Part shown: positions 25,839 through 34,428 of the stretch, piece by piece | Position numbering within the stretch: position 1 is the stretch's first letter | How the letters are laid out: every line of letters begins with the position of its first letter | DNA from: an uncultured Desulfatiglans sp. | GTDB taxonomy: Bacteria; Desulfobacterota; DSM-4660; Desulfatiglandales; Desulfatiglandaceae | DNA: 64,000 nt | Direction of reading: 5' to 3' | Assembly: GCA_900498135.1 (NCBI GenBank) | Contig: LR026961.1 | Span: 1,242,520-1,306,519, forward strand | Notes under the pieces: generated by a model | Database searches by the model: none | The model's input: the letters and a program-made list of their open reading frames with translations, nothing else | What the model was told of the DNA's origin: nothing | Translations under genes and position numbers: made by a program

Positions 25839-26073
25839 ATGACGTCTTCAGCGCACACGGAACGGCACACCGCTTTGAAAGGGACGCCCCGCCGTCGTGG
25901 AAGGGAAGAGAGAATCGGACCGGTCCTGGCCCGTTCAGGCATGGCGCCTTTTGTCAACCGCGGGGTTCAGGACGGCTTTTATTTTTATTATTGGTGGACC
26001 GGTCCGCCCGTGCGCCTTTGCGCTTTGAACCGCAAGGAGGCCGTGGGTGGAAAGATCCCCCCACGGCTTTTTT
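25839..26073 (+). promoter_or_regulatory. Second aromatic attenuator, after aroC
   Basis: A frame starting at the ATG at 25839 (AAAGG upstream) or the ATG at 25941 encodes GFYFYYWWTGPPVRL around 25973-26017, seven aromatic codons in a row. They lie inside an 11-bp helix (25916-25926 with 25996-26006, GGACCGGTCC core). Antiterminator: 26004-26012 with 26042-26050 (9 pairs, three G-U). Terminator: GCCGTGGG (26040-26047) with CCCACGGC (26060-26067) and six U. Unlike the first leader there is no stop codon: the frame stays open into the next gene. Confidence 0.75.
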
Positions 26074-26147
26074 GTTGCACCGACGGGGGTCCGTTGCCGG
26101 GGACCCCGGCCCGCAGGCAAGCCATCGCACAGAAAGGGAGGCAGTTT

Positions 26148-26561
26148 ATGAACAGAATTCTTCTGGTAGGAGATGAACGACCGGTGCGCATTCTTCTGAA
26201 GGACCTCCTGATCGAAGAGGGGTACGATGTCTTTGGGTGCCAGGAGCCGGCAGGCCTCGACCGGTTGATCGAACAGACCGGGCCGGACCTCCTTGTCTGG
26301 CACATCAGCCCCCGGTATGCCGAAGGGCTCTACTGGCTGCAGCGCGTCAGAGAGAACCACCCCCGGCTGCCGGCGATCCTCTTCACGGACCAGCCGTGGC
26401 TGGACCTCCCGCCCCGGTGGGTCTCGGCCCACAATTACCTGGTGGGAAGCCTGAACCTCGGGAAACTCAAACGCACGGTCAAGCGCGTCCTCTGCAACCG
26501 GGGGCAGGAAGCACGGCTTCCATGCACCGCCTTATCGGCTTCCGATGCACTCGCATCCTAA
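26148..26561 (+). CDS. Degenerate response-regulator receiver protein
   Basis: This 137-aa single-domain protein starts MNRILLVGDERPVRILLKDLL, resembling a CheY-like fold. A GGGAGG site precedes the ATG at 26148. Key residues are lost: the phospho-acceptor position reads PDLLVWHISP (His instead of Asp) and the conserved Lys region reads YLVGSLNL (Gly instead of Lys). Thr in ILFTDQP remains. Phosphorylation is therefore unlikely, and a binding role is inferred. The frame is continuous with the upstream aromatic leader, so a longer product cannot be excluded. Confidence 0.7.
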   Translation: MNRILLVGDERPVRILLKDLLIEEGYDVFGCQEPAGLDRLIEQTGPDLLVWHISPRYAEGLYWLQRVRENHPRLPAILFTDQPWLDLPPRWVSAHNYLVGSLNLGKLKRTVKRVLCNRGQEARLPCTALSASDALAS

Positions 26562-26805
26562 AGCATACGGAGGCTTTCTCAAAATGATTCGCAGGGACGC
26601 TCAAATCTTCGAATCGGCCACGGAGGCGCGCCGTCACGGGGGCCTGCAGGAAAGCAGCGGCAGCAAGCCGGCGGCAGGCCTCGCAAAGGCCCCCGAGATC
26701 GGCGGCGGAATCGAGGGGAAGGTCCTCCAGGGGCCACGGAATAACGGATCGCCGCGCCGCATGGTCGGGATAGCCACCCTATCCGTAATCGGGAGGGAAC
26801 CAGTT
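26562..26805 (+). other. Structured spacer between receiver and STAS genes
   Basis: This 244-base spacer can form two mutually exclusive stems: GGGGGCCT (26638-26645) with AGGCCCCC (26687-26694), or GGCCTGC (26641-26647) with GCAGGCC (26674-26680). A small GGATAG/CTATCC hairpin (26768-26784) sits just before the next ribosome site. No known riboswitch consensus is recognised. Confidence 0.4.
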
Positions 26806-27141
26806 ATGGACAACCGTTTTCACATCGGTATTCATCGAAACAGCGAGAATCTGCATCTCAGACTGGAGGGGGATTTCGACAAGAACTCCGCCTGCGAACT
26901 GCTTCATACCCTTCAGAGGCTCGGCTGCGGTTCGCGGCAGGTTTTCATCCACACCACCTGCCTCGGGCATATCGACCCCTTCGGGAGGGATCTCTTTCTG
27001 CACCACCTGGGCGACATAAACACGCGATCGCTGAATCTGCGCTTCACAGGCGAGTATGCCGCGCAAATAGCCCCCGAAAGGACCGCCCATTCCGACGGAA
27101 ATGAATCGTCCGGCACAGGCGGGTTTTCAATCTGGAAATGA
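26806..27141 (+). CDS. STAS-like (anti-sigma-factor antagonist fold) small protein
   Basis: This 111-aa protein starts at the ATG at 26806, with GGGAGGG 8 bases upstream. The pattern [20 protein letters not shown], then [19 protein letters not shown] and [14 protein letters not shown], resembles a STAS domain, but no clear phospho-Ser is visible. It is embedded in the aromatic operon next to a degenerate receiver, so the pair might form a regulatory module. Function is unknown. Confidence 0.6.
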   Translation: MDNRFHIGIHRNSENLHLRLEGDFDKNSACELLHTLQRLGCGSRQVFIHTTCLGHIDPFGRDLFLHHLGDINTRSLNLRFTGEYAAQIAPERTAHSDGNESSGTGGFSIWK

Positions 27142-27299
27142 GGAGGTTTCGTTTCACAGGCGGCGTCTGCTCGGTGTCATCCCTGAGGGATGGGTCCCGG
27201 TTTCTGGATGACAACCGAAGCGGCCCCTCCAGGGAAAAACAACATAACCGTTTTGAATCCAAACAAGAGTGTCTTAAAATCCGAAGGAGGGAACACATC

Positions 27300-28151
27300 A
27301 TGATCGGCAAAGCAATCAGAATGGAAAGAATCATGGACCGGCAGACCGGCAAAACCGTCATCGTCCCCATGGACCACGGCGTCACAGCCGGGCCTATCCT
27401 GGGCATCACCAACATGAAGGAGGCCATGCGCCAGGTGGCGGCCGGCGGCGCCAACGCCGTTGTGGAGCACAAAGGCATGGTGGCCCGCGGCCATCGCCGG
27501 AGCGGCCCGGATATGGGCCTGATCGTGCACCTGTCGGCAAGCACCTCCCTTTCCCCGCACCCCAATGCCAAGACCCTGGTCTGTACGGTCGAAGAGGCCA
27601 TCAAGCTCGGCGCCGACGCCGTCTCGATCCACGTCAACATCGGCAACGGTCACGAAAAGGAGATGCTGGCCGACTTCGGCAAGGTCGCCCTGAGCGCTGC
27701 GGAATGGGGAATGCCGCTCCTCGCCATGATCTACCCGCGCGGGGAGAAGGTGAAGGACGAATACGACCCGGCGGTCATCAAGCATGCCGCCCGCCTCGGG
27801 GCCGAACTGGGCGCGGATATGGTCAAGGTCAGTTACACCGGCAGTCCGGAGACCTTCCGGGAGGTCGTGGAAGGATGCCATGTCCCCGTCATCATCGCAG
27901 GGGGACCCAAGATGGGCTCCGACCGGGCCATCCTCGAGATGGTCAGGGGAGCCATAGATGCCGGGGCCTCAGGCACCTCCATCGGCCGGAACGTCTTCCA
28001 GCACCAGAACCCCACCCGCATCGTGCGGGCCCTTTCCATGATCGTCCATGAGGGCGCCGACGTGGAAAAAGCGCTCGATTTCCTGAATCACCCAGAGAAG
28101 ACGGATAGCGAAAATGAACCACTCGGACTCAAACTGGCAAGAGTTTCATAA
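27300..28151 (+). CDS. 2-amino-3,7-dideoxy-D-threo-hept-6-ulosonate (ADH) synthase
   Basis: This 283-aa class I aldolase-like enzyme belongs to the MJ0400 type, which condenses L-aspartate semialdehyde with a 6-deoxy-5-ketohexose phosphate to give the C7 precursor of dehydroquinate, bypassing DAHP synthase. Catalytic residues are recognisable in [11 protein letters not shown] (Asp), MIYPRGEKV (Tyr) and [12 protein letters not shown] (Schiff-base Lys). GGAGGG precedes the ATG at 27300. The gene overlaps pheA by 38 bases and is linked to DHQ synthase II, its pathway partner. Confidence 0.9.
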   Translation: MIGKAIRMERIMDRQTGKTVIVPMDHGVTAGPILGITNMKEAMRQVAAGGANAVVEHKGMVARGHRRSGPDMGLIVHLSASTSLSPHPNAKTLVCTVEEAIKLGADAVSIHVNIGNGHEKEMLADFGKVALSAAEWGMPLLAMIYPRGEKVKDEYDPAVIKHAARLGAELGADMVKVSYTGSPETFREVVEGCHVPVIIAGGPKMGSDRAILEMVRGAIDAGASGTSIGRNVFQHQNPTRIVRALSMIVHEGADVEKALDFLNHPEKTDSENEPLGLKLARVS

Positions 28152-29214
28152 ACGGCGAAGCGAAATCGACGGCATCGACGAGGCGATCCTGAAGCTCCTC
28201 GCGAGGCGCCAGACCGTCTCGCGCGCCATAGGAAACGCGAAGAAGGAACTCGAGCTGCCCATTATGGACCCGGGGCGCGAGGGGCACGTGCTCAGGCGGC
28301 TGGTGGAGATCGGCGGGGAGGAGATCGCCCCCGACGCCATCCGCCGGGTGTTCCGGGAGATCATCTCCGCCTGCCGCTCCGTGCAGGAGGATATGACCAT
28401 CGCCTACCTGGGGCCGCCGGGCACCTTCTCCCACCAGGCGGCCATCGCCTTTTTCGGCCAGGCCCCTGCCTTCCAGCCTGTGGACACCCTGGATGACGTC
28501 TTCGCCGCCGTGGAAAAAGACGTCTGCCAGGATGGCGTGGTGCCGATCGAAAACGCCTATGAAGGCGCTGTCAGCCGCACCCTGGACCTCCTCTACCGGT
28601 CCCCGCTCCGGATCCAGGGCGAAACCTTCCTGCGCATCCGGCACCACCTCCTGAGCCGGTGCAGCACGCTTTCGGAGGTCCGCTGCGTCTACTCGCACCC
28701 CATGGCCCTGGCGCAGTGCCGTGGATGGCTCAGAAGCAACCTGCCGGGTGTGCCATGCCGCGAGACGTCCAGCACCGCCGCCGCGGCCCGGCTTGCATCG
28801 GAAGAAGCGGGAGCGGGGGCCGTGGGTGGACAGTTCGCAGCGATGCACCTGGACCTTTCGATTCTCGTCCAGGACATCCAGGACTACGCCGACAATGTGA
28901 CGCGGTTCCTCGCCATCGGCAAACGGGAGAACCGCCCGAGCGGTCATGACAAGACCTCGGTCCTGTTTTCCCTCCGCCATCGGCCGGGGTCCCTGTACGA
29001 GGTCCTCGAGCCCCTGGCACGACACGGGATCAACATGACCCGCATCGAGTCGCGGCCCATGAAGACCAAGACCTGGGAATACCTCTTCTTCGCCGACCTG
29101 GAAGGGCATGAAAGAGAGACCCCTCTGAGGGAGGCGCTTCCGGTGATGGACGAACGATGCGCCTTCGTGAAGCGCCTCGGTTCCTATCCGAAAGGCGGTG
29201 AGCCGTGGAGCTGA
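28114..29214 (+). CDS. pheA: Bifunctional chorismate mutase/prephenate dehydratase
   Basis: This 366-aa protein has an AroQ chorismate mutase domain (about residues 10-90, [18 protein letters not shown]), a prephenate dehydratase domain ([35 protein letters not shown] with the catalytic Thr) and a C-terminal ACT domain with RPGSLYEVL and ESRP, which binds Phe. It makes phenylpyruvate from chorismate and is likely feedback inhibited by Phe. It overlaps the ADH synthase gene and tyrA. Confidence 0.96.
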   Translation: MNHSDSNWQEFHKRRSEIDGIDEAILKLLARRQTVSRAIGNAKKELELPIMDPGREGHVLRRLVEIGGEEIAPDAIRRVFREIISACRSVQEDMTIAYLGPPGTFSHQAAIAFFGQAPAFQPVDTLDDVFAAVEKDVCQDGVVPIENAYEGAVSRTLDLLYRSPLRIQGETFLRIRHHLLSRCSTLSEVRCVYSHPMALAQCRGWLRSNLPGVPCRETSSTAAAARLASEEAGAGAVGGQFAAMHLDLSILVQDIQDYADNVTRFLAIGKRENRPSGHDKTSVLFSLRHRPGSLYEVLEPLARHGINMTRIESRPMKTKTWEYLFFADLEGHERETPLREALPVMDERCAFVKRLGSYPKGGEPWS

Positions 29215-30011
29215 CAGCGCCCCTCATAGGGATCGTCGGCGGAAACGGGCGGATGGGCTCCTGGTTCAAACACTTCTTCGAACAGCAGGGCCTGGGGGTT
29301 CTGACCGCCGGACCCGGTGACGACCCCTCCCCCGCGGAGCTGGCGCAGCGCTGCGACGTCGTGGTCCTCTCGGTCCCCATCGCGGCCACGCTGCCCGTCA
29401 TCCGTGAACTGGCGCCGCAGGTGCGGCCGGAGGCGCTGCTGATGGATCTTACATCGATCAAGGCCGAGCCGGTCCGTGCCATGCTTGCCTGGGGAGCCTG
29501 CCAGGTGGTCGGCGCCCACCCGCTTTTCGGCCCGGAAACCCGCCCCGCGGATGCCCTGCGGATGGTCCTTTGTCCCGGCCGGGGAGAGGACGGTCTGGGT
29601 TGGCTGCAGAGGGTGCTGAGGGCGGGAGGCATCCAGCCGTGCCTTATGCCTCCCGAAGACCACGACCGGCGAATGGGGATGATCCAGGGACTGCTGCATT
29701 TTACGACCCTGGTCCTGGCCCGGTGCCTCGCCGGCTCCGGGTTCGCAGCGGAGGAGCTGGAGGCCTGCGCCACCCCCAACTTCCAACAGGCTGTGGGACG
29801 CATTAGGGGCCTGCTGGCGCAGCCTTCCGATCTGTTCGAAGGACTCTTGATGGAGAATCCCCATGCGGGGCCGTGCATGGATACGTACATCCGGGCGGCG
29901 GAGCAGCTGAGGGAAGAAATCCGAAAGCTTGACAGGGTGGCATTCAACCGGCAATTCGACATGCTGCGGGGTTGTTTCGACCCGCAGGCCAAACAGGGAG
30001 AGAGCGGATGA
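29205..30011 (+). CDS. tyrA: Prephenate dehydrogenase
   Basis: This 268-aa NAD-type dehydrogenase has an N-terminal Rossmann loop GIVGGNGRMGSWF, then LMDLTSIKAEPV, VGAHPLFGPE and a dimerising helical domain with LHFTTLVLARCL. It converts prephenate to hydroxyphenylpyruvate on the tyrosine branch. It begins with GTG at 29205, overlapping the pheA stop by 10 bases. No fused chorismate mutase is present because pheA supplies it. Confidence 0.92.
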   Translation: MELTAPLIGIVGGNGRMGSWFKHFFEQQGLGVLTAGPGDDPSPAELAQRCDVVVLSVPIAATLPVIRELAPQVRPEALLMDLTSIKAEPVRAMLAWGACQVVGAHPLFGPETRPADALRMVLCPGRGEDGLGWLQRVLRAGGIQPCLMPPEDHDRRMGMIQGLLHFTTLVLARCLAGSGFAAEELEACATPNFQQAVGRIRGLLAQPSDLFEGLLMENPHAGPCMDTYIRAAEQLREEIRKLDRVAFNRQFDMLRGCFDPQAKQGESG

Positions 30012-31003
30012 AAGAGATCTGGGTCAAGGTGGACCCCTGGGACAAGACCCTGGTGACCACGGCCCTCGAGAGCGGGGCCGCGGCGGTGGTGGTGCCGAAG
30101 GAGCACACGCCCCGGGTCAAAGAGCTCGGACGCATCAAGACCGTCTCGGAGGACGGGGACCTCCGCTGGGGCGAAGACGTGGTCACCATGGAGATCACCT
30201 CAGCGGACGACCAGGAACGGATCGTGGATGCGGCGGCGGGAAAACGCGTGATCGTGCGGACATCGGACTGGCATGTCATTCCGCTCGAGAACCTGGTGGC
30301 CCGGACCCCCAATCTCTTCGCCGAGGTGGACGGGATCGAGAGCGCGAGGCTGGCCGCCGGGATCCTCGAAAAAGGGATGGACGGCCTGCTGATCACCTGC
30401 CGGGACACGGCCGAGGTGCGGAGCATCATTCAGGAGATCCAGGGGATGAACCAGACGTTGCCCCTGTCCGGGTTCACCGTCACCGGGGTTCGCCACCTCG
30501 GCATGGGGGACCGGGTATGCGTCGACACATGCTCCATGATGGGGCCTGGCGACGGGATCCTCGTCGGCAACAGCCACCGCGCCCTCTTCCTGGTGCATGC
30601 CGAAAGCCTCGAGAACCCCTATGTGGCGCCGCGCCCCTTTCGCGTCAACGCCGGGGCGGTGCACGCCTACGTCCGGGTCCCAGGCGGCTGGACCCGCTAT
30701 CTTTCCGAGCTCAAGGCCGGCGACGGGGTGCTGGGAGTCCATACCGACGGCCGCACCGAAAATCTCGTGGTGGGGCGGGCCAAGGTCGAAAAGCGCCCCC
30801 TCCTCCTGGTAGAGGCGGAGGACTCCGATGGGCATACGGCCGGCATCATCCTGCAGAACGCGGAGACGATCCGGCTCGTAACACCGGAAGGCGGGGCCCT
30901 TTCGGTGGTGCACCTGCAGCCCGGCGACCAGGTGTTGGGCTTCACGGAGACCGGCGGACGGCATTTCGGGCACCGGATCGAAGAAACCATCACCGAACGC
31001 TGA
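30008..31003 (+). CDS. 3-dehydroquinate synthase II (archaeal type)
   Basis: This 331-aa protein belongs to the MJ1249 family, which oxidatively deaminates and cyclises ADH to 3-dehydroquinate with NAD. It is not homologous to AroB. Recognisable segments are MKEIWVKVDPWDK, GFTVTGVRHLGMGDRVCVDTCS, LVGNSHRALFLVHAES and PYVAPRPFRVNAGAVHAYV. ATGA couples it to tyrA. Together with the ADH synthase it forms the archaeal route into the shikimate pathway, inside an otherwise bacterial operon. Confidence 0.95.
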   Translation: MKEIWVKVDPWDKTLVTTALESGAAAVVVPKEHTPRVKELGRIKTVSEDGDLRWGEDVVTMEITSADDQERIVDAAAGKRVIVRTSDWHVIPLENLVARTPNLFAEVDGIESARLAAGILEKGMDGLLITCRDTAEVRSIIQEIQGMNQTLPLSGFTVTGVRHLGMGDRVCVDTCSMMGPGDGILVGNSHRALFLVHAESLENPYVAPRPFRVNAGAVHAYVRVPGGWTRYLSELKAGDGVLGVHTDGRTENLVVGRAKVEKRPLLLVEAEDSDGHTAGIILQNAETIRLVTPEGGALSVVHLQPGDQVLGFTETGGRHFGHRIEETITER

Positions 31004-31255
31004 AGCGCGGACAGGGCCGTCCACCCCGATTGAGATGCCCAGAGTGCTTTGCCCCGCCCAGCCGGCGAAAACTATGCCTGATGAGATGATGCAGCGTGAA
31101 GGCCCACATGCGCCCCTGCCCGATCGAGACGGCCAGGGCGGTCATCGGAGGGCGTGATCGCAGGGACGCGCTGATCGGGGAACCGCTTTCCCGATCGCTC
31201 GAATTTCAGATCCAGATTCCAGATGTGCAGATACATCGCCCAGGAGGAGCCGGAA

Positions 31256-31930
31256 GTGATCGGAGTACCCATTACGGCGCGAGGCACGGATGAGGCCGTC
31301 GCCAAAATGCAGAAGGCATCGAGTGAGGCCGATCTCCTAGAAATCCGCCTCGACGGTATGGAGCAGATCGATATGGAGCGGCTTCTGGCTGCAGCTCCTC
31401 TGCCGGTCATCGCCACCTACCGGTCGCGCCGGCAAGGGGGGCTCGGCACGCTGGACAACCGTGCGCGATCCGAGGTCCTGATCACCGCAGCCGAGGCAGG
31501 CGCATCCTACATCGATGTGGAATACAGCCTCCCCCTGGAGATCAGGGAAGAACTCTTCGATCGGTGCCGGCCGGGGCGGATCATCCTCTCCCACCATCAC
31601 CCGAACGGGACACCGGAGCCGGCGGAGCTTTCACGCCGCCTCCGGAACATGGCGGACAGCGGCGCCGACGTCGTCAAGATCGTAACGCGGGCGAACCGGC
31701 CGGAAGACAACCTCACCGTGCTCGGGCTGATCCCTCGAGCGCGCGACCTCGGGGTGGACATCATCGCCTTCTGCATGGGGCCGATCGGACGCCTGAGCCG
31801 GATCGCCTGTGTGCCGATGGGCGGCTTCCTGACCTTCGCCGCGTTCGAAAAGGGCGAGGAATCAGCCGACGGACAGATGACCGTCGCGGAGATGAAAGCA
31901 TTCCAGGAGACCCTGGCCTTATGCGAATAG
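31256..31930 (+). CDS. aroD: 3-dehydroquinate dehydratase, type I
   Basis: This 224-aa enzyme dehydrates dehydroquinate to dehydroshikimate through a Schiff base. The GTG at 31256 is preferred because GGAGG is 8 bases upstream; an ATG 33 bases earlier would bury it. The catalytic His is in ILSHHHPNGTP and the Schiff-base Lys in ADVVKIVTRA. LLEIRLDGME and the C-terminal FCMGPIGRLSRI are conserved. It overlaps aroE by 10 bases. Confidence 0.95.
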   Translation: MIGVPITARGTDEAVAKMQKASSEADLLEIRLDGMEQIDMERLLAAAPLPVIATYRSRRQGGLGTLDNRARSEVLITAAEAGASYIDVEYSLPLEIREELFDRCRPGRIILSHHHPNGTPEPAELSRRLRNMADSGADVVKIVTRANRPEDNLTVLGLIPRARDLGVDIIAFCMGPIGRLSRIACVPMGGFLTFAAFEKGEESADGQMTVAEMKAFQETLALCE

Positions 31931-32736
31931 ACCAGCATACCGTCCTTTACGCCGTCATCGGCCACCCTCTCGGCCACACGCTGAGCCCCGTCATGCACAA
32001 TCGGGCCTTCGAGGCGACGGGGGAGAATGCCGTTTACATGGCCTTTGAAACCGATCGTCTGGCGGACGCCCTCAACGGCATGCGGGCCCTCGGGATCCGC
32101 GGCTGCAGCGTCACCCTCCCCTTCAAGACAGCGGTGATGCCCCTCCTCGACGACATCGACCCCCTCGCCCGGGCGATCGGCGCGGTGAACACCATCGTGA
32201 ACCGGGGCGGCCGTCTCGCAGGCTACAACACCGATGCAGCCGGAGCCCTGGCCGCCGTGCGCGAGGTCATGGAACCCTCCGGACGCCGTGTGGTCATCCT
32301 CGGGGCAGGCGGGGCCGCACGCGCAGCGGGCTTCGCCCTGAAGGAGGCCGGGGCCTCCCTCACCATCGCCAACCGGACACCCGAAAAAGGGAAAGCACTG
32401 GCGCTCGCCTTGAACGCGACCTTTGCGCCGATCGACGACCTCCGGGGCCTCCCCGCGGACCTTCTGATCCAGGCCACGCCGGTCGGGATGCACCCCCGCC
32501 AGGAACGCTGCCCCCTCGACGAGGCGCTCATCCAGGCCCCGGTGGTCATGGAGTTGATCTACAACCCGAGGGAAACGCGCCTTCTCGAGATTGCCCGTCG
32601 AAAAGGCGCCGCCGTCATCCCCGGCCTGCGGATGTTCATTCATCAGGGCGCCGCGCAATTCCGGCTGTGGACCGGCAAAGAACCCCCCCTCGAGGCGATG
32701 GAAGCAGCCGTCCTGGCCGCCCTGGAGCACCCATGA
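31921..32736 (+). CDS. aroE: Shikimate dehydrogenase
   Basis: This 271-aa NADPH-dependent enzyme reduces dehydroshikimate. Shikimate-binding motifs are VIGHPLGHTLSPVMHNRAF (Ser in the LSP loop) and VTLPFKTAV, where Lys is catalytic; GYNTDAAGA holds the partner Asp. The NADP loop is VVILGAGGAARAAGFAL followed by IANRTPEKG. It overlaps aroD and aroA at both ends. Confidence 0.96.
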   Translation: MRIDQHTVLYAVIGHPLGHTLSPVMHNRAFEATGENAVYMAFETDRLADALNGMRALGIRGCSVTLPFKTAVMPLLDDIDPLARAIGAVNTIVNRGGRLAGYNTDAAGALAAVREVMEPSGRRVVILGAGGAARAAGFALKEAGASLTIANRTPEKGKALALALNATFAPIDDLRGLPADLLIQATPVGMHPRQERCPLDEALIQAPVVMELIYNPRETRLLEIARRKGAAVIPGLRMFIHQGAAQFRLWTGKEPPLEAMEAAVLAALEHP

Positions 32737-33998
32737 AAACGATCGAACCCAAGCGGAGCGTCCACGCCGCCCTGGACCTCCCAGGCTCCAAGAGCATGAC
32801 CCATCGGGCCCTGATCGCGGCCGCCCTCGCCGAAGGACCCAGCCTGATCGAGGCGCCGCTTTTCTCCGAAGACACCCGCTACACCCTCGACGCCCTCCGG
32901 TTCATGGGGGCCTCGGTCCAACCCAGCGGGGACGACCTGGCCGTCGCCGGAACCAGCGGCGGCGTCGCGCTTCCCTCACCGGAGGCGACCCTCTTCCTCG
33001 GCAATTCCGGGACATCCATGCGGTTGCTGCTTTCCGTGGCCGCCCTCGGCCATGGCCGTCTCACCCTCGACGGCTCCGAGCGCATGCGGGAGCGCCCTCT
33101 CGCCCCCCTCGTAGAGGCGCTCCGGGCGCTCGGAGCCGCCATCTCTTACAGCGGGAGGCCCGGCTGCCCTCCCGTCCGGCTCGAGGCTCGCGGCCTCGAC
33201 GGCGGAACGGTGAAGATCCCTGCCGCCGAAAGCAGCCAATACCTTTCCTCGCTCCTCCTCGCCACCCCGTATGCCCGCGATGCCGTCGAAATCGAAGCGG
33301 TCGGGCCGCTTCTGTCCAGGCCCTACGTGGACATGACCCGCTTCGTCATGGAGGCGTTCGGCGTCCGGGTGGAGCCTTCCGGCCCGCAGTCCTTTTTCAT
33401 CCCGAAAGGAGGGCGTTATCACGGCCGGCGTTTCAGAATCGAGGCGGACTTGTCGAGCGCCTCCTATTTTTGGGCCGCCGCCGCCGTCACCGGGGGGTCC
33501 GTGACCATCCGCAACGTCCGGCCCTTCGAGACCTGCCAGGGAGACGTCGGCTTCCTGGATCTGCTCGAGGCCATGGGATGCGCCGTCCTGAAGGAGGCGG
33601 ATGCCGTGACCGTCCAGGGCGGGCCGCTCGAGGGGATCGAAGCGGATATGAACGGCATGCCGGACATGGTGCCGACCCTGGCTGCGGTCGCCCCCTTTGC
33701 AGAGGGAAGAACGACGATCCGCAATGTCCCCCACCTCCGCTTCAAGGAGAGCGACCGCCTTCGATCCGTCACCCGGGCATGGCGTCGCCTCGGCGCCCAG
33801 GTCCGGGAGCTGCCCGACGGCCTCGAAATCGACGGAGGAACACCGCTCACCGGCGCCGTCGTAGACCCCGAAAACGACCATCGGCTCGCGATGAGCCTCG
33901 CGGTCATCGGTCTTCGCACCCCTGGCGTGCGCATCCTGAATGAGGACTGCGTCCAAAAATCCTTTCCGGGCTTCTGGACCCTCTTTGACGCTCTTTAG
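32733..33998 (+). CDS. aroA: 3-phosphoshikimate 1-carboxyvinyltransferase (EPSP synthase)
   Basis: This 421-aa enzyme joins PEP and shikimate 3-phosphate. Start at 32733 overlaps the aroE stop (ATGA). Motifs are LPGSKSMTHRALI, LFLGNSGTSMRLL (the PEP-binding NSGTxxR), the RPLAPL segment, and the catalytic Glu/Lys region HLRFKESDRL. The NSGTSMRLL spelling with Gly conserved is of the usual bacterial type. It closes the chorismate pathway genes. Confidence 0.96.
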   Translation: MKTIEPKRSVHAALDLPGSKSMTHRALIAAALAEGPSLIEAPLFSEDTRYTLDALRFMGASVQPSGDDLAVAGTSGGVALPSPEATLFLGNSGTSMRLLLSVAALGHGRLTLDGSERMRERPLAPLVEALRALGAAISYSGRPGCPPVRLEARGLDGGTVKIPAAESSQYLSSLLLATPYARDAVEIEAVGPLLSRPYVDMTRFVMEAFGVRVEPSGPQSFFIPKGGRYHGRRFRIEADLSSASYFWAAAAVTGGSVTIRNVRPFETCQGDVGFLDLLEAMGCAVLKEADAVTVQGGPLEGIEADMNGMPDMVPTLAAVAPFAEGRTTIRNVPHLRFKESDRLRSVTRAWRRLGAQVRELPDGLEIDGGTPLTGAVVDPENDHRLAMSLAVIGLRTPGVRILNEDCVQKSFPGFWTLFDAL

Positions 33999-34304
33999 AT
34001 GGTCCCGGGCAGCCTCCCGAACACGCGGCCGCCCGTCAGGGGCTCGCCTAATCTTACCGGGTCATAGCGCCTCCCTCGTCCCGGTAGAACAGGAAACTGT
34101 CGCAATCATAGCGGAAAGAGGTTTGCCCGGTGCTCACCGGGTCATTCTGGATGGAGTAAGCGGCGGAACCGCGGCCGGGGTTCGTCAACCGATTCGTTGT
34201 CAGCGGGCTCGGGCTGTCGCGCTTGGCTCCACCCTTGAAGGAGCGTCTTTCCCGAATCTCGCTTCAAGATCCCGCCACTCACCGCACGAACCGAAAGGCG
34301 GTGC

Positions 34305-34333
34305 TTGTCATCCTCGCTGGAGGTGATTATAAT
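34305..34333 (+). promoter_or_regulatory. Promoter of the second ADH-synthase paralogue
   Basis: TTGTCA (34305-34310), a 17-base spacer and a perfect TATAAT (34328-34333) lie about 95 bases before the ORF. It is the best -10 match seen in the window and suggests independent transcription of this paralogue from the upstream aro operon. The rest of the 430-base gap after aroA holds nothing I can name. Confidence 0.7.
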
Positions 34334-34428
34334 CAGGTCCTGTCAAAATCGGCAGGGCGAAACGGTCTTGTTTCAAGCGCTTGCGGCCTGCCTCCCACGA
34401 TGAGCATTTTGCCGGCGGTGAAGACGTC

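Noticed and set aside
26562-26805. Cobalamin or other known riboswitch in the structured spacer
   Set aside because: No B12-box or other riboswitch consensus core could be found; only simple alternative stems are visible.
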